IMG/VR virus record: IMGVR_UViG_3300032605_000121
Location: 1-26,108 of that record
DNA: 26,108 bases
Origin: a virus
Reading direction: 5' to 3' (one strand)
Shown: positions 6,818-13,818 of the stretch, piece after piece
Layout of the letters: the number at the start of each line of letters is the position of its first letter
Numbering within the stretch: position 1 is the stretch's first letter
Notes under the pieces: model-generated
Seen by the model: only the letters and a program-made list of their open reading frames with translations
Told to the model about the DNA's origin: nothing
Databases searched by the model: none
Made by a program: the position numbers and the translations under genes

Positions 6818-7238
6818 CAATACAAACCTAGTGGGTAACGTAACGCGTGACCCTGAACTGAAGTTCATGAACAACGGACAGGCGCAGTGTCGCTTGGGCA
6901 TCGCGGTGAACCGACGTTGGCAAAACAAGCAGACGCAGGAGTGGGAGGAGCGCACTTCGTTCTTCACGGTAATCGCGTATGGCAAGTTGGGCGAGAACGT
7001 CGCGAACTGCGTTAACAAGGGAACTCGCGTCAACGTATCCGGTCGCTTGGAGCAGCGAACCTGGGATAAAGAAGACGGAACTAAGGGAGACATCACGGAA
7101 GTAATCGCTGATGACATCGCGGTATCGTTGTCTTTCGCAACGGTTCAGGTATTCCGTGCTGACGCTGGCGTTCGCGTGACAGGTAACGCTTCCGGAACGG
7201 TAGTTCCGCAGTACTCAACAGTAGAGGAGGCCTTCTAA
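6810..7238 (+). CDS. ssb: Single-stranded DNA-binding protein
   Basis: 142 residues with a bacterial-type OB fold: NLVGNVTRDPELKF at the N-terminus, CRLGIAVNRRWQNK, ERTSFFTVIAYGKLGENVANCVNKGTRVNVSGRL in the core. It coats ssDNA during replication and recombination. The tail is short and ends in EEAF, a weak version of the acidic partner-binding tip (DDIPF in bacteria), so contacts with host partners may differ. The start lies inside the RHH gene and its stop overlaps the next ATG (TAATG). Confidence 0.95.
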   Translation: MSSNTNLVGNVTRDPELKFMNNGQAQCRLGIAVNRRWQNKQTQEWEERTSFFTVIAYGKLGENVANCVNKGTRVNVSGRLEQRTWDKEDGTKGDITEVIADDIAVSLSFATVQVFRADAGVRVTGNASGTVVPQYSTVEEAF

Positions 7239-7498
7239 TGGCAGAGAACGTTTACAGCGAGACGGTTCAAACAATCATTGACGGATTAATTCAGCGTCGT
7301 GGCGACTCAGAGATTACGGCCGACGAAGCGAAGACGCTTTACGGTGGAGAAGATTCAACGACCGTGAAAGAACTGGAGAGCAACCAACTGGTTCAGGTCG
7401 CGCTATTGGAAGCGTACGCGCTCATGGAAGAGATGGACGCGTACTTGGACAGTATCCAGCAAGCGAAGCCGAACCGAGAAACACGCCGGAAGAAGTGA
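7238..7498 (+). CDS. Hypothetical acidic helical protein
   Basis: 86 residues, starting by TAATG overlap with ssb and ending by a GTGA overlap with whiB, with GGAGG just upstream. The body is helical and acidic (ETVQTIIDGLIQRR...QVALLEAYALMEEMDAYLDSIQQ), and the tail is basic (NRETRRKK). No family recognised. Strict coupling to SSB suggests a DNA-replication accessory, but this is position only. Confidence 0.75.
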   Translation: MAENVYSETVQTIIDGLIQRRGDSEITADEAKTLYGGEDSTTVKELESNQLVQVALLEAYALMEEMDAYLDSIQQAKPNRETRRKK

Positions 7499-7779
7499 CG
7501 GAAGACTGGCGCAGTAGAGCCTCATGCAGGAAGTCCGACGTTAAAGATTTCTACGCTCACGAGAAGGAAGTAAGGAAACCTGTTCCGGAACACGTGAAGG
7601 CTCTCTGCGGCCAGTGTCCGGTTGGTGACGATTGCTTTGAGTACGCCATCCTCTACGAGGACTACGGATTCTGGGCAGGTACGACTGCGAAGGAGCGTCG
7701 GGAGATGCGCCGACAAGTCGGACTGAAGATTAGGAGAGTTGAGGTAAGGTTGCGACCTCAGCAAAATGATGGGAAGTAA
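7495..7779 (+). CDS. WhiB-family iron-sulfur transcription factor
   Basis: 94 residues from a GTG start that overlaps the preceding stop. Four cysteines in the WhiB order C11-x26-C38-x2-C41-x5-C47 should bind a [4Fe-4S] cluster (ASCRKSD, ALCGQCPVGDDCFEYA). GFWAGTTAKERREMRR is the WhiB turn plus C-terminal basic segment (usually GVWGG...ERR), with Ala in place of one Gly. The family is limited to actinobacteria and their phages. WhiB proteins act with the host primary sigma factor to tune promoters; a phage copy such as mycobacteriophage WhiBTM4 can alter host gene expression. Here it may redirect RNA polymerase to phage promoters. Confidence 0.92.
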   Translation: MTEDWRSRASCRKSDVKDFYAHEKEVRKPVPEHVKALCGQCPVGDDCFEYAILYEDYGFWAGTTAKERREMRRQVGLKIRRVEVRLRPQQNDGK

Positions 7780-8250
7780 ATGAGTATCTTTGTAATGAAC
7801 CACGTATGGTCGCTTGACCTTCCGCCTACTACTAAGTACGTAGCGGTTGCACTCGCTGACCACGCGCACGACGACGGATTGGAAGCGCGTCCTTCGCAGG
7901 ATTACCTGAGCCGTAAGACCGGCATATCAGTTCGTCACGTCCGACGTTGCTTGCACGATTTGGTCGAGCGACGTGTCATCTACGTGGAGCGACCTGCTGC
8001 TCGCGGACGTTGCACCGTGTACGGATTTACACCTCCGGAGGGAGGATTTGGAAGGTCACTGGAGCCGGTCAAGAATACCAATGGGCGGTCATCTGGTTCC
8101 AATGGGCGGTCATCTGGAACCGTTTGGGCGGTCACCCACGACCCTCTAATCATTAATAACCGTAATGATAAAAAAGCGATTTCTTATTCAGACGATGTTC
8201 GTCGGCAAACAATCACGGACATTCGAGCGTTACTCCGTCCTTCCAGTTAG
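7780..8250 (+). CDS. Winged-helix replication initiator-like protein
   Basis: 156 residues, starting 1 base after whiB. Residues about 5-85 (HVWSLDLPPTTKYVAVALADHAHDDG...PSQDYLSRKTGISVRHVRRCLHDLVERRVIYVERP) match the HTH_36-type winged helix at the N-terminus of phage replisome organisers. A repeat-coded linker (NGRSSGSNGRSSG) follows, encoded by the origin-like DNA repeats, then a short C-terminal part. It probably binds these repeats and recruits the host helicase loader, as lambda O does. It could instead be only a regulator. Confidence 0.75.
   Translation: MSIFVMNHVWSLDLPPTTKYVAVALADHAHDDGLEARPSQDYLSRKTGISVRHVRRCLHDLVERRVIYVERPAARGRCTVYGFTPPEGGFGRSLEPVKNTNGRSSGSNGRSSGTVWAVTHDPLIINNRNDKKAISYSDDVRRQTITDIRALLRPSS
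8066..8190. other. Candidate replication origin inside the initiator gene
   Basis: CGGTCA occurs in direct orientation at 8066, 8086, 8107 and 8129, spaced 20, 21 and 22 bp, about two helical turns. Two of the copies lie in an identical 19-mer, CCAATGGGCGGTCATCTGG (8078-8096 and 8099-8117); the third extended copy (8119-8137) is degenerate. An AT-rich stretch at about 8145-8190 follows, suitable as an unwinding element. Iterons plus AT-rich DNA within an initiator gene is the layout of ori-lambda in gene O. Confidence 0.6.
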
Positions 8251-8267
8251 TTCGCTATCGTGGAGGA

Positions 8268-8618
8268 ATGGCCAAAGCAACGATTGACGCGCCGGAACCA
8301 CCACTTCCTCAACTCGTCAACCTTCTTCTTGAACTACAACTCACGCGAAGGTCTATCTACATCAAGCGCGCTCAGAACGAGATACATATCGCTCCGTCTC
8401 CTGACGCTCGGTTACTTGAACGGATTCAAGACTACTTCGACGAACTCAAGTACCTACTCCCTGGGTTCTGCGATTCGTGTCAGGACTGGAGTATCCGAAG
8501 GTGGGAAGCGTTCTGGGGAGCGCATCCGCATTTCTGTGGGAGTTGCCTTCAACAGGCAGTTAGAATATTTGACAGGGAGAACCGATGGCCAGAAACGGAG
8601 ATACCAGACTCATTATGA
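8268..8618 (+). CDS. Small protein with two CxxC pairs (zinc-ribbon-like)
   Basis: 116 residues; TGGAGGA lies just before ATG 8268. A longer overlapping ORF from 8260 in another frame is disfavoured because its start overlaps the ribosome-binding site. The N-terminal helical part (PPLPQLVNLLLELQLTRRSIYIKRAQ) is followed by LPGFCDSCQDW and HPHFCGSCLQQA, two CxxC pairs likely to share one zinc. It may bind nucleic acid or a protein partner. It overlaps the HNH gene by 34 bases. Confidence 0.7.
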   Translation: MAKATIDAPEPPLPQLVNLLLELQLTRRSIYIKRAQNEIHIAPSPDARLLERIQDYFDELKYLLPGFCDSCQDWSIRRWEAFWGAHPHFCGSCLQQAVRIFDRENRWPETEIPDSL

Positions 8619-8995
8619 AGCGTACGAGAATCAACCCGATGTCAAATAAGCGCAGGTCGCAGTTGATGGAGCGTACTGAAACTCGTATGGCTGTGTTCGA
8701 GCGTTCATCACGTTGCGAAGCAAACATTGAACCGCTCTGCTCGTATCACGCTACGGACGTTCACGAAATCAAGACTCGTGCGCGCGGAGGTTCCATCACT
8801 GATGTAAACAACTGTCTTGCTTTGTGTCGTGCTTGCCATCGCTTCATCACGGATAATCCTGCTTGGGCGTTGGAGCATGGATACGTTGTTCACAGTTGGG
8901 CTGGGGAGGCGGAGATGCTGGCAGCGTCTCGCGCGCGTAGAGATTGGCTCTACGGGTATGACACCGTCTTCATTAATGACTCCGAACAACTTTAA
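8585..8995 (+). CDS. HNH endonuclease
   Basis: 136 residues (an internal ATG at 8615 is possible). The core runs from about residue 40 to 90: C44 and C52 (SSRCEANIEPLC), the catalytic His in DVHEIKTRARGG (H60), Asn in DVNN, and CRACH (C81, C84, H85), so the zinc-braced beta-beta-alpha metal fold is complete. The family includes homing endonucleases and phage packaging or replication nucleases. Here it sits among replication and repair genes away from the terminase, so a DNA-processing role is more likely than packaging. It overlaps the next gene by 20 bases. Confidence 0.88.
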   Translation: MARNGDTRLIMKRTRINPMSNKRRSQLMERTETRMAVFERSSRCEANIEPLCSYHATDVHEIKTRARGGSITDVNNCLALCRACHRFITDNPAWALEHGYVVHSWAGEAEMLAASRARRDWLYGYDTVFINDSEQL

Positions 8996-9347
8996 ACTGA
9001 AGCCACCTGAAGAGAAGTTCTACGACGAACTTGAGAAGGACTTCCAGAAGCGAGTAGTTAGGTTCGCTCGCGACAACGGATGGCGTGTCTACTCGGTTCC
9101 TGATTCACGTCGTGCGACGTTGACCGGATACCCCGACTTAACGATGTACCGCGTCGAAGACGACCGTCTCATCTTCGCGGAACTGAAGCGTGAGGATGGC
9201 AAGTTACGCGCTGAACAAATCGCGGTCATTGCAGAACTCAGCAAAATCAGTGAGTCCGGAGCCTTCGAAGTGGTGGTCTGGCGACCCTCAATGTGGGAAG
9301 AAATAGTAAATACCCTGATAAGGACTCACAAAAAAAATCCAAAATAA
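8976..9347 (+). CDS. VRR-NUC domain nuclease
   Basis: 123 residues from ATG 8976; an in-frame ATG at 8958 is an alternative, and neither has a strong ribosome-binding site. The segment GYPDLTMYRVEDDRLIFAELKREDGKLRAEQ carries the VRR-NUC catalytic set: D54 in PDL, E69-x-K71, and Q81, within the PD-(D/E)xK fold. Stand-alone phage VRR-NUC proteins are thought to cut branched DNA such as Holliday junctions. It follows the HNH gene and is the last gene before early promoter P2. Confidence 0.88.
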   Translation: MTPNNFKLKPPEEKFYDELEKDFQKRVVRFARDNGWRVYSVPDSRRATLTGYPDLTMYRVEDDRLIFAELKREDGKLRAEQIAVIAELSKISESGAFEVVVWRPSMWEEIVNTLIRTHKKNPK

Positions 9348-9360
9348 TTCCTAAAATGAC

Positions 9361-9389
9361 TTGACCGGCAAGCGGTCAGGATGTAAGGT
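9361..9389 (+). promoter_or_regulatory. Early promoter P2 with operator-like inverted repeat
   Basis: TTGACC (9361-9366), 17-bp spacer, TAAGGT (9384-9389). TGACCG (9362-9367) and CGGTCA (9373-9378) flank GCAAG. The upstream A-rich tract, AAAATAATTCCTAAAATGA, matches P1 and P3. The centre differs at one base from the other copies while both half-sites are unchanged, as expected if a dimeric protein reads the half-sites. Confidence 0.85.
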
Positions 9390-9395
9390 TGTTCA

Positions 9396-9424
9396 CGTGG
9401 AGGTGAAGCGAAGTAGGCTCCACG
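9396..9424 (+). ncRNA. 5'-leader stem-loop, copy 2 (perfect stem)
   Basis: CGTGGAG (9396-9402) pairs perfectly with CTCCACG (9418-9424) around the 15-nt loop GTGAAGCGAAGTAGG. It starts 6 bases after the -10 box and its last base begins the GAGGAGG ribosome-binding site. The stem sequence differs fully from copy 1 while pairing and loop are kept, which argues for a selected RNA structure. Confidence 0.7.
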
Positions 9425-9437
9425 AGGAGGTTCCGTG

Positions 9438-10184
9438 ATGGGAACGATTACCGCAGTTACAGTCAAGAAGACCGTTAAGAAGTACTACGCCAACGAATCG
9501 TTGCAGATTGTTGACACTCGTTCAATCGGCCACAAGACCGGGGAGAACTGGTTGGTTGAGTGCGTCAACGCCGACCACCAAGAACTCACCGATTACTTCA
9601 TCCTTCTGTCAGAGGCCAGCGAGTTCGCGAACGAAGTTCGTTGCCCTGAGTGCAAGGCTGAGCGCGAACAGTCTGAACGCAATTACGAAATCCAGCGAAT
9701 CGGTTTCTCACTTGCCGAAGCAATGAACTACTCAATGAACGCTGAGTTCGTGTTCACCAACGGAAGCCACTACTCAACCACCGGAGAGTGGGGCGGAGCG
9801 CACGAAATCATCTTGAACTTCGGCGTTGAGACTCACTCAGGATTCGACAAAGTTAACTACTACGGCCCGAAAGTTTCGGGAGAACTCCGTACCTCAGTCA
9901 ACCCTGATGGAACTCCAGTTCTCACGTGGGCGATTAGTAAGTGGGACGAAGGACGGTACGGGGACTTCGAGACTTTCGACAACTTGGAAGATTTCAAGGC
10001 AGCAATGTTTAGCAAGATGGAAATCGTTGAAGCGCAGTTCACCGTTGAAAACACTGAGTTCATTGAGAGCCAAATCGAAAAACTCGGCGAACTTGGTCTG
10101 GGTCTTTCTGAGATTAACGAAGTGGTTAACGACTACATCAAGAAGATTAACGCTTCAGTTCAGGCACGAAAGGAAGGTAAGTAA
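9438..10184 (+). CDS. Hypothetical protein, first gene of early unit 2
   Basis: 248 residues from ATG 9438, 7 bases after GAGGAGG; a GTG at 9435 is too close. The N-terminal third has WLVECVNADHQELTDYF and later a CxxC (RCPECKAEREQSERNYE), the middle is rich in aromatic and Gly residues (NGSHYSTTGEWGGAHEIILNFG), and the C-terminal third is helical (IESQIEKLGELGLGLSEINEVVNDYIKKI). No family recognised. Early position and size suggest a takeover or DNA-metabolism function. Confidence 0.75.
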   Translation: MGTITAVTVKKTVKKYYANESLQIVDTRSIGHKTGENWLVECVNADHQELTDYFILLSEASEFANEVRCPECKAEREQSERNYEIQRIGFSLAEAMNYSMNAEFVFTNGSHYSTTGEWGGAHEIILNFGVETHSGFDKVNYYGPKVSGELRTSVNPDGTPVLTWAISKWDEGRYGDFETFDNLEDFKAAMFSKMEIVEAQFTVENTEFIESQIEKLGELGLGLSEINEVVNDYIKKINASVQARKEGK

Positions 10185-10399
10185 TGTCGTTGCCAACTAT
10201 CGGCGGATTCAGCGTTATTGACAACTACGATTTGTCAGAAGACGGTGAGCAGGTTATCTACTGCGCTCCCTGCTTCATTGACAACTATCACTTCGAGGCC
10301 CAAGAAGTTCTTAACGAGTTGGGAACTGACTTCATCTTCTTGGCCCTTGATGACGAACCGAAACTGTTCTGCTCAAACTGCGGAAGGGGAGTGAACTGA
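10184..10399 (+). CDS. Small protein with two cysteine pairs
   Basis: 71 residues, coupled to both neighbours by TAATG and TGATG overlaps. CAPC (residues about 28-31) and a C-terminal CSNCGRG pair could coordinate one zinc ion; the second resembles a zinc-ribbon knuckle. The rest is acidic and hydrophobic. It may be a small zinc adaptor that binds protein or nucleic acid; no named family. Confidence 0.7.
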   Translation: MSLPTIGGFSVIDNYDLSEDGEQVIYCAPCFIDNYHFEAQEVLNELGTDFIFLALDDEPKLFCSNCGRGVN

Positions 10400-10629
10400 T
10401 GGAACTCGACATCAACAAAGAACAATTCGCTGGCCTCACTTCAGAGCCTCAGAACGGTTGGCTGAAGCGTTCCGCGCACGACGAGTACGACAGGGGAACG
10501 TTCTACGGAACCTTCTACCTGAGCGAAGGAACCGTCATCCAGGTTCGCAAGAACGGAACCGAGCGGAAGTTGTGCCACGTGTTCTGGGTGGACTCTTTCA
10601 AGCCAGCAACAGATGACTGGAGCGAATGA
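10399..10629 (+). CDS. Hypothetical small early protein
   Basis: 76 residues with one-base stop/start overlap upstream (TGATG) and a 4-base overlap downstream. The sequence looks like a small beta barrel or sheet (RGTFYGTFYLSEGTVIQVRKNG, then LCHVFWVDSFKPATDDW). No catalytic motif or membrane segment. No family recognised. GGAAGGGGAGTG supplies the ribosome-binding site. Confidence 0.7.
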   Translation: MELDINKEQFAGLTSEPQNGWLKRSAHDEYDRGTFYGTFYLSEGTVIQVRKNGTERKLCHVFWVDSFKPATDDWSE

Positions 10630-11171
10630 TGAGCGCCTACTTAGTTCACGAAGACACCATTGCGTTGCTCGCTTCAATCGGCGCTTACTGGAGGACCGGC
10701 CCTCACGTTGGAGGCCTCTATGTCTACGCGACGGAATACCCAATCGCGTTGACAGAAGACACGCCAGCGTTCGACATCTTCAATCACGATGACGAAGAGC
10801 AGATGTATCGGTTCCACTATGGCGCGCAATCATTTGAGGATTTGAAGAGAGAACTCTACGCTGGCAATGTTGTCAGTTTGCAGACACGCTATCCTGACGA
10901 TTGGGCCGACTTGGTTCACTATGAGGCAAGGCAATTTAAAGAGGCAAGGCCTGTCTACAAAGATGAAGTTACTTTCGGTGAAGTTCTTGGAGCGTTACGT
11001 TGCTACGAGTACCAGTCATGTGAAACCAATGGTTATGAAACTTCTTTCACTAAATCATTGGTCAACGCGCTAACTAAAAAAGTAATAGACATCTACTCAG
11101 ACGGATGGGAGTTCAAGAGAAATCCAGACGCACCTATCCGAATCTCGTTGTCGGATTTGGCGAAATCATGA
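10626..11171 (+). CDS. Conserved phage protein with YQSCE motif
   Basis: 181 residues (start ATG 10626 or the adjacent ATG 10629). The C-terminal half contains LRCYEYQSCETNGYETSFTKSLVNALTKKVI, where the segment [CY]-x-YQSCE-x-x-x-[WY]-x-x-S recurs in an uncharacterised family common in actinophage early regions. The middle has NVVSLQTRYPDDW. Function is unknown. It ends in an ATGA overlap with the next gene. Confidence 0.75.
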   Translation: MMSAYLVHEDTIALLASIGAYWRTGPHVGGLYVYATEYPIALTEDTPAFDIFNHDDEEQMYRFHYGAQSFEDLKRELYAGNVVSLQTRYPDDWADLVHYEARQFKEARPVYKDEVTFGEVLGALRCYEYQSCETNGYETSFTKSLVNALTKKVIDIYSDGWEFKRNPDAPIRISLSDLAKS

Positions 11172-11488
11172 CGACTCTCTTCGAGATGTATGATGTAGTC
11201 GTAGAGAAGAACGCAACGCTCTACGAGAAGTTCCTTGCATTTCACGAAGCGAACCCGAAGGTGTACCAACGTCTTTACGAGTTGTCTATGCAGATGAAGG
11301 CTCGTGGTCATAAAAAAATTGGCATCGCAATGTTGTTCGAGCGCATGAGATGGGAGTGGTATGAGAAGACCACCGATGTCTCCGGCTACAAACTCAACAA
11401 CAATCACAAAGCGTATTACGCGCGTTTGTTGATGGAGTCACCTGAACTGGTTGGCTTCTTCGATGTCCGGAGCATTGGAGATATGTGA
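11168..11488 (+). CDS. Conserved phage protein (FLAFHEANPKVY family), unknown function
   Basis: 106 residues from ATG 11168, which overlaps the preceding stop (ATGA); the longer frame from 11105 reads into the upstream gene and is unlikely. The sequence YEKFLAFHEANPKVYQRL...GHKKIGIAMLFERMRWEW...GYKLNNNHKAYYARLLMESPELVGFF fits a widespread phage and prophage family with conserved F-x-x-FH-x-x-NP and KLNNN..-x-YAR motifs. It is all-helical in appearance and often lies near replication or nuclease genes. No activity is known to me. Confidence 0.8.
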   Translation: MTTLFEMYDVVVEKNATLYEKFLAFHEANPKVYQRLYELSMQMKARGHKKIGIAMLFERMRWEWYEKTTDVSGYKLNNNHKAYYARLLMESPELVGFFDVRSIGDM

Positions 11489-11829
11489 TACGTCACTTGT
11501 TTGCACTAGGACTTGTCGTTTCACTGCACTCACACGCGGAAATCCATTCGATTGCCAAGCCCATACCGCTAGTAAATCCGGCAGTAATGGCGAAGTGGTT
11601 GAAGGTGAACCTCTGCGAAGAGGGAGGGAAATGGCATGTCAGGGGAGCGGTTTACTCTGGAGGTCTCGGAATCACGGAAACGAACTGGATGAAGTTCGGT
11701 GGGTGGAAGTTCTCTGCGGAGTATGCAGCGACTCCGGAGCAACAAGTGTATATCGCTGAGAAAATTGAGCAGTCGGCAGGATTGGCAGGATACGTTCCTG
11801 ACCAGTACGGATGTGGAAAGGGTTGGTAA
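11485..11829 (+). CDS. Rpf-like secreted muralytic transglycosylase
   Basis: 114 residues from GTG 11485 (GTGA overlap; GGAG a few bases upstream). A short basic start and hydrophobic stretch (MIRHLFALGLVVSLHSHAE) look like a signal peptide. The domain (about 37-110) matches resuscitation-promoting factor: WLKVNLCEEGGKWHVRGAVYSGGLGI, then NWMKFGG, EQQVYIAEKI and a final Cys. E45 corresponds to the catalytic Glu after C44; C44 and C110 probably form the conserved disulphide. Rpf enzymes cleave peptidoglycan glycan strands in actinobacteria. It lies in an early unit, not with the lysis genes. Confidence 0.85.
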   Translation: MIRHLFALGLVVSLHSHAEIHSIAKPIPLVNPAVMAKWLKVNLCEEGGKWHVRGAVYSGGLGITETNWMKFGGWKFSAEYAATPEQQVYIAEKIEQSAGLAGYVPDQYGCGKGW

Positions 11830-11831
11830 AG

Positions 11832-12158
11832 ATGGATGAGTTCGAGAAAGTAATCGAGGAGATGAAGGCACTCCACGATAGGAAGCGTTCCGACTACGGA
11901 AAGAAGGAAGACCCTTTCTCTAACGTTAGAGCCAGCGAAGATTTCGGCGTTGAAGGTTGGGTCGGCGCGTTAATCCGCGCGAACGACAAGATGCGTCGCT
12001 TGCAAGCAGCAGCGAGAGGAAGCACTCTCGTTAACGAAGGAGTTGAAGACTCGCTCATTGATATGGCGGTCTACTCGGCAATCGCACTCGCGCTGTACCG
12101 ACAGGTTACAAAGCGAAACGAAATAGTCAAACAGGCTATGGAATCTGAAGTAAAATAA
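11832..12158 (+). CDS. DUF1599 / nucleotide-modification-associated (Nmad1) protein
   Basis: 108 residues from ATG 11832, with the GAAAGGG of the preceding gene's end as a weak ribosome-binding site. The segment LHDRKRSDYGKKEDPFSNVRASEDFGVEGWVGALIRANDKMRRLQ...NEGVEDSLIDMAVYSAIALALY matches DUF1599, an all-alpha MazG/NTPase-like family also named nucleotide modification associated domain 1. Conserved acidic residues (E, D-x-x-D) suit metal and nucleotide-phosphate binding. A role in handling unusual nucleotides would fit the dioxygenase/glycosyltransferase cassette downstream, but Nmad1 also occurs alone. Confidence 0.78.
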   Translation: MDEFEKVIEEMKALHDRKRSDYGKKEDPFSNVRASEDFGVEGWVGALIRANDKMRRLQAAARGSTLVNEGVEDSLIDMAVYSAIALALYRQVTKRNEIVKQAMESEVK

Positions 12159-12177
12159 ATAACAGGAGGAAATGAAG

Positions 12178-13197
12178 ATGGAAATGGAATACGAAGTAAT
12201 CGCTGACGTGTCAGGCATGTCGCACGAAGAATGGTTGAATTTACGTTCAACAGGTATCGGTGGAAGTGACACCGGAGCAATCTACGGAGAGTCGTACTAC
12301 ACGTCACCGTATTCGTTGTGGGCGCAGAAGTCAGGGCGCGAGCAACGTTCAACCGAAACGAACGAAGCAATGGAGTGGGGAAACATCCTCGAAGACATCG
12401 TTGCTGCGAAGTTCGCGAAGGAGTACGAGTACGCAGTAGTGAAGTGGCCAGTCATGCTACGGAGTAAGAGCAATCCGTTCATGTTGGCGAACCTTGACTT
12501 CTTGATAGTGACTCCGAGTGAACAGTTCCCTGCTGGGAAGGTAACGCTCTGGCCGGAACTAACCGAGCCGGAAGGTGCTAACGCGATTCTTGAAATCAAG
12601 ACAACCGGAATCGTCGGTAAGGGTTCCGCTCAGTTATGGGAAGACGACCACGTTCCGCGCGCGTACGAGTTGCAAGGACTCCACTACGCCACCGTCCTTG
12701 GGTTCGAGCAAGTAGTGTTCGCTGCTCTCGTTGCCGGTCAAGGTCTCGTCGTTCGCGGACGAGTGTATGGAGAGAACGAGATGAAGGACTGCGTTGAGAA
12801 GGAGACGAAGTTCTGGAATCACGTCAAGAGCGGTATCGCGCCAGACCTTGACGGAAGCGACAGCACCGCGACGACGTTGACGAAGATGTACCCAGAGCCG
12901 GTTGAAGGTAAGACGGTGGAAGCCGACGACTTCATCTACGAAACATTCCAGTCGTTCGTGGAAGCCAAGAAGCAAGCGGACGTAGCGGAGAAACGCCTCA
13001 AGGAACTGAAGGCTCACTTGCAGAACGCCATTGGTGAGGCAGAAGCACTTACGCGTGACGGTCAAGTAATCATCACGTACAAGCGCACGAAAGACTCACG
13101 AGTGTTCGACGCTGACGCGCTCAAGGAAGCAGACCCCGAAGTTTACGAACGCTACACAAAAGTTCGCCCAGGATACCGAGTAATGAGGATTAAGTAA
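12178..13197 (+). CDS. YqaJ-type (lambda Exo/RecE-like) recombination exonuclease
   Basis: 339 residues from ATG 12178; AGGAGG with an 8-base spacer to this ATG copies the spacing at the early unit leaders, while ATG 12172 is only 2 bases from it. YqaJ motifs: EEWLNLRSTGIGGSDTGAIYG at the N-terminus, EWGNILEDIV (Glu), NLDFLI (Asp), ILEIKTT (E-x-K) and ELQGLHYATVLG (Gln). The C-terminal third adds a helical segment and YKRTKDSRVF...KVRPGYRVMRI, as in other actinophage exonucleases. It resects dsDNA ends 5'-3' and should pair with the annealing-like protein at 6129. Confidence 0.92.
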   Translation: MEMEYEVIADVSGMSHEEWLNLRSTGIGGSDTGAIYGESYYTSPYSLWAQKSGREQRSTETNEAMEWGNILEDIVAAKFAKEYEYAVVKWPVMLRSKSNPFMLANLDFLIVTPSEQFPAGKVTLWPELTEPEGANAILEIKTTGIVGKGSAQLWEDDHVPRAYELQGLHYATVLGFEQVVFAALVAGQGLVVRGRVYGENEMKDCVEKETKFWNHVKSGIAPDLDGSDSTATTLTKMYPEPVEGKTVEADDFIYETFQSFVEAKKQADVAEKRLKELKAHLQNAIGEAEALTRDGQVIITYKRTKDSRVFDADALKEADPEVYERYTKVRPGYRVMRIK

Positions 13198-13646
13198 TGC
13201 ACTATTCAATCGCTGTAGTAGTACCGTCCGAAACTAACGCGGAACTTTGGGTCGAACAGATTCTTGAGAAGCACAAATATAACAGGTGGGATTGGTACGT
13301 CATTGGTGGACGTTGGAATAACTACTTTCAACTCCATGACGGAACAGAGTGTAACGTCGCGCGAGTAGGAGACATTGACTGGGCAGGAATGTCTGAACGT
13401 AATGCGTTACTCGCTGCGGAACGTTGGGATAACCAAGCATACCGTAGGTGGATAACTGAAACGCGCGAGCAATACATCTGGGAATGTTCACGGCAAGTTC
13501 CGTTCGGGATTGTTGATGCCAAGGGAGTTTGGTTGGACTGGTACGAGTTCGCGGAAGACCTTGACGGGTGGATACCTGCCTTTGAAGATGTGCTTGACGA
13601 GTTCAGTGAAGACGACCTACTCGTCTTAGTGGACGTACACAACTGA
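13197..13646 (+). CDS. Hypothetical protein with WYVIGGRW motif
   Basis: 149 residues, starting by TAATG overlap with the exonuclease. The N-terminal motif KYNRWDWYVIGGRWNNYF is shared by an uncharacterised phage family with a conserved W-x-x-GGRW segment. The middle is rich in Arg and Trp (RWDNQAYRRWITETREQYIWEC) and the C-terminus is acidic (FEDVLDEFSEDDLLVLVDVHN). No catalytic motif I can name. Confidence 0.75.
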   Translation: MHYSIAVVVPSETNAELWVEQILEKHKYNRWDWYVIGGRWNNYFQLHDGTECNVARVGDIDWAGMSERNALLAAERWDNQAYRRWITETREQYIWECSRQVPFGIVDAKGVWLDWYEFAEDLDGWIPAFEDVLDEFSEDDLLVLVDVHN

Positions 13647-13647
13647 C

Positions 13648-13818
13648 ATGACGCCCGACCAAAGCAGAACCAGTATGACCCCCGACTGCACTCATATTTA
13701 TTCGTGGAATGTGTACGTCATCATCCAAAAGGATGATGGGAAAGTTCTTAATTTCAAGATTCCAAACGAGGAACAACACCGTTGCAATTACTGCCCCAAA
13801 TGCGGAGAAGAACTATGA
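13648..13818 (+). CDS. 56-residue zinc-ribbon-like micro-protein (micro-ORF 1 of 6)
   Basis: Starts one base after the preceding gene and ends in an ATGA overlap with the next. The C-terminal CNYCPKCGEEL holds CxxC-x-x-C and the early Cys14/His16 could complete a metal site. An internal ATG at 13675 (MTPDCTHIYSW) is an alternative start; the 33-bp repeat spans it. It is the first of six overlapping micro-genes. Function unknown. Confidence 0.6.
   Translation: MTPDQSRTSMTPDCTHIYSWNVYVIIQKDDGKVLNFKIPNEEQHRCNYCPKCGEEL
13654..13686 (+). repeat. 33-bp start-associated repeat, copy A
   Basis: This stretch (CCCGACCAAAGCAGAACC...) matches 14264-14296 at 28 of 33 positions with no gap. In both copies an ATG lies at the same place, followed by codons for M-[TN]-P-[DE]. 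The two copies are read in different frames upstream of that ATG, so similarity is kept at DNA level rather than protein level. Confidence 0.65.

Noticed and set aside
8260-8649. Overlapping sense ORF of 129 codons
   Set aside because: Its start lies on the GGAGG that serves ATG 8268; the 8268 frame has paired CxxC motifs while this one looks random.
8817-8975. Longer start for the VRR-NUC protein
   Set aside because: It would overlap most of the HNH gene; the family's domain begins after 8976.
11105-11167. Longer start for the FLAFHEANPKVY protein
   Set aside because: It overlaps the upstream gene; ATG 11168 forms the ATGA overlap typical of this genome.
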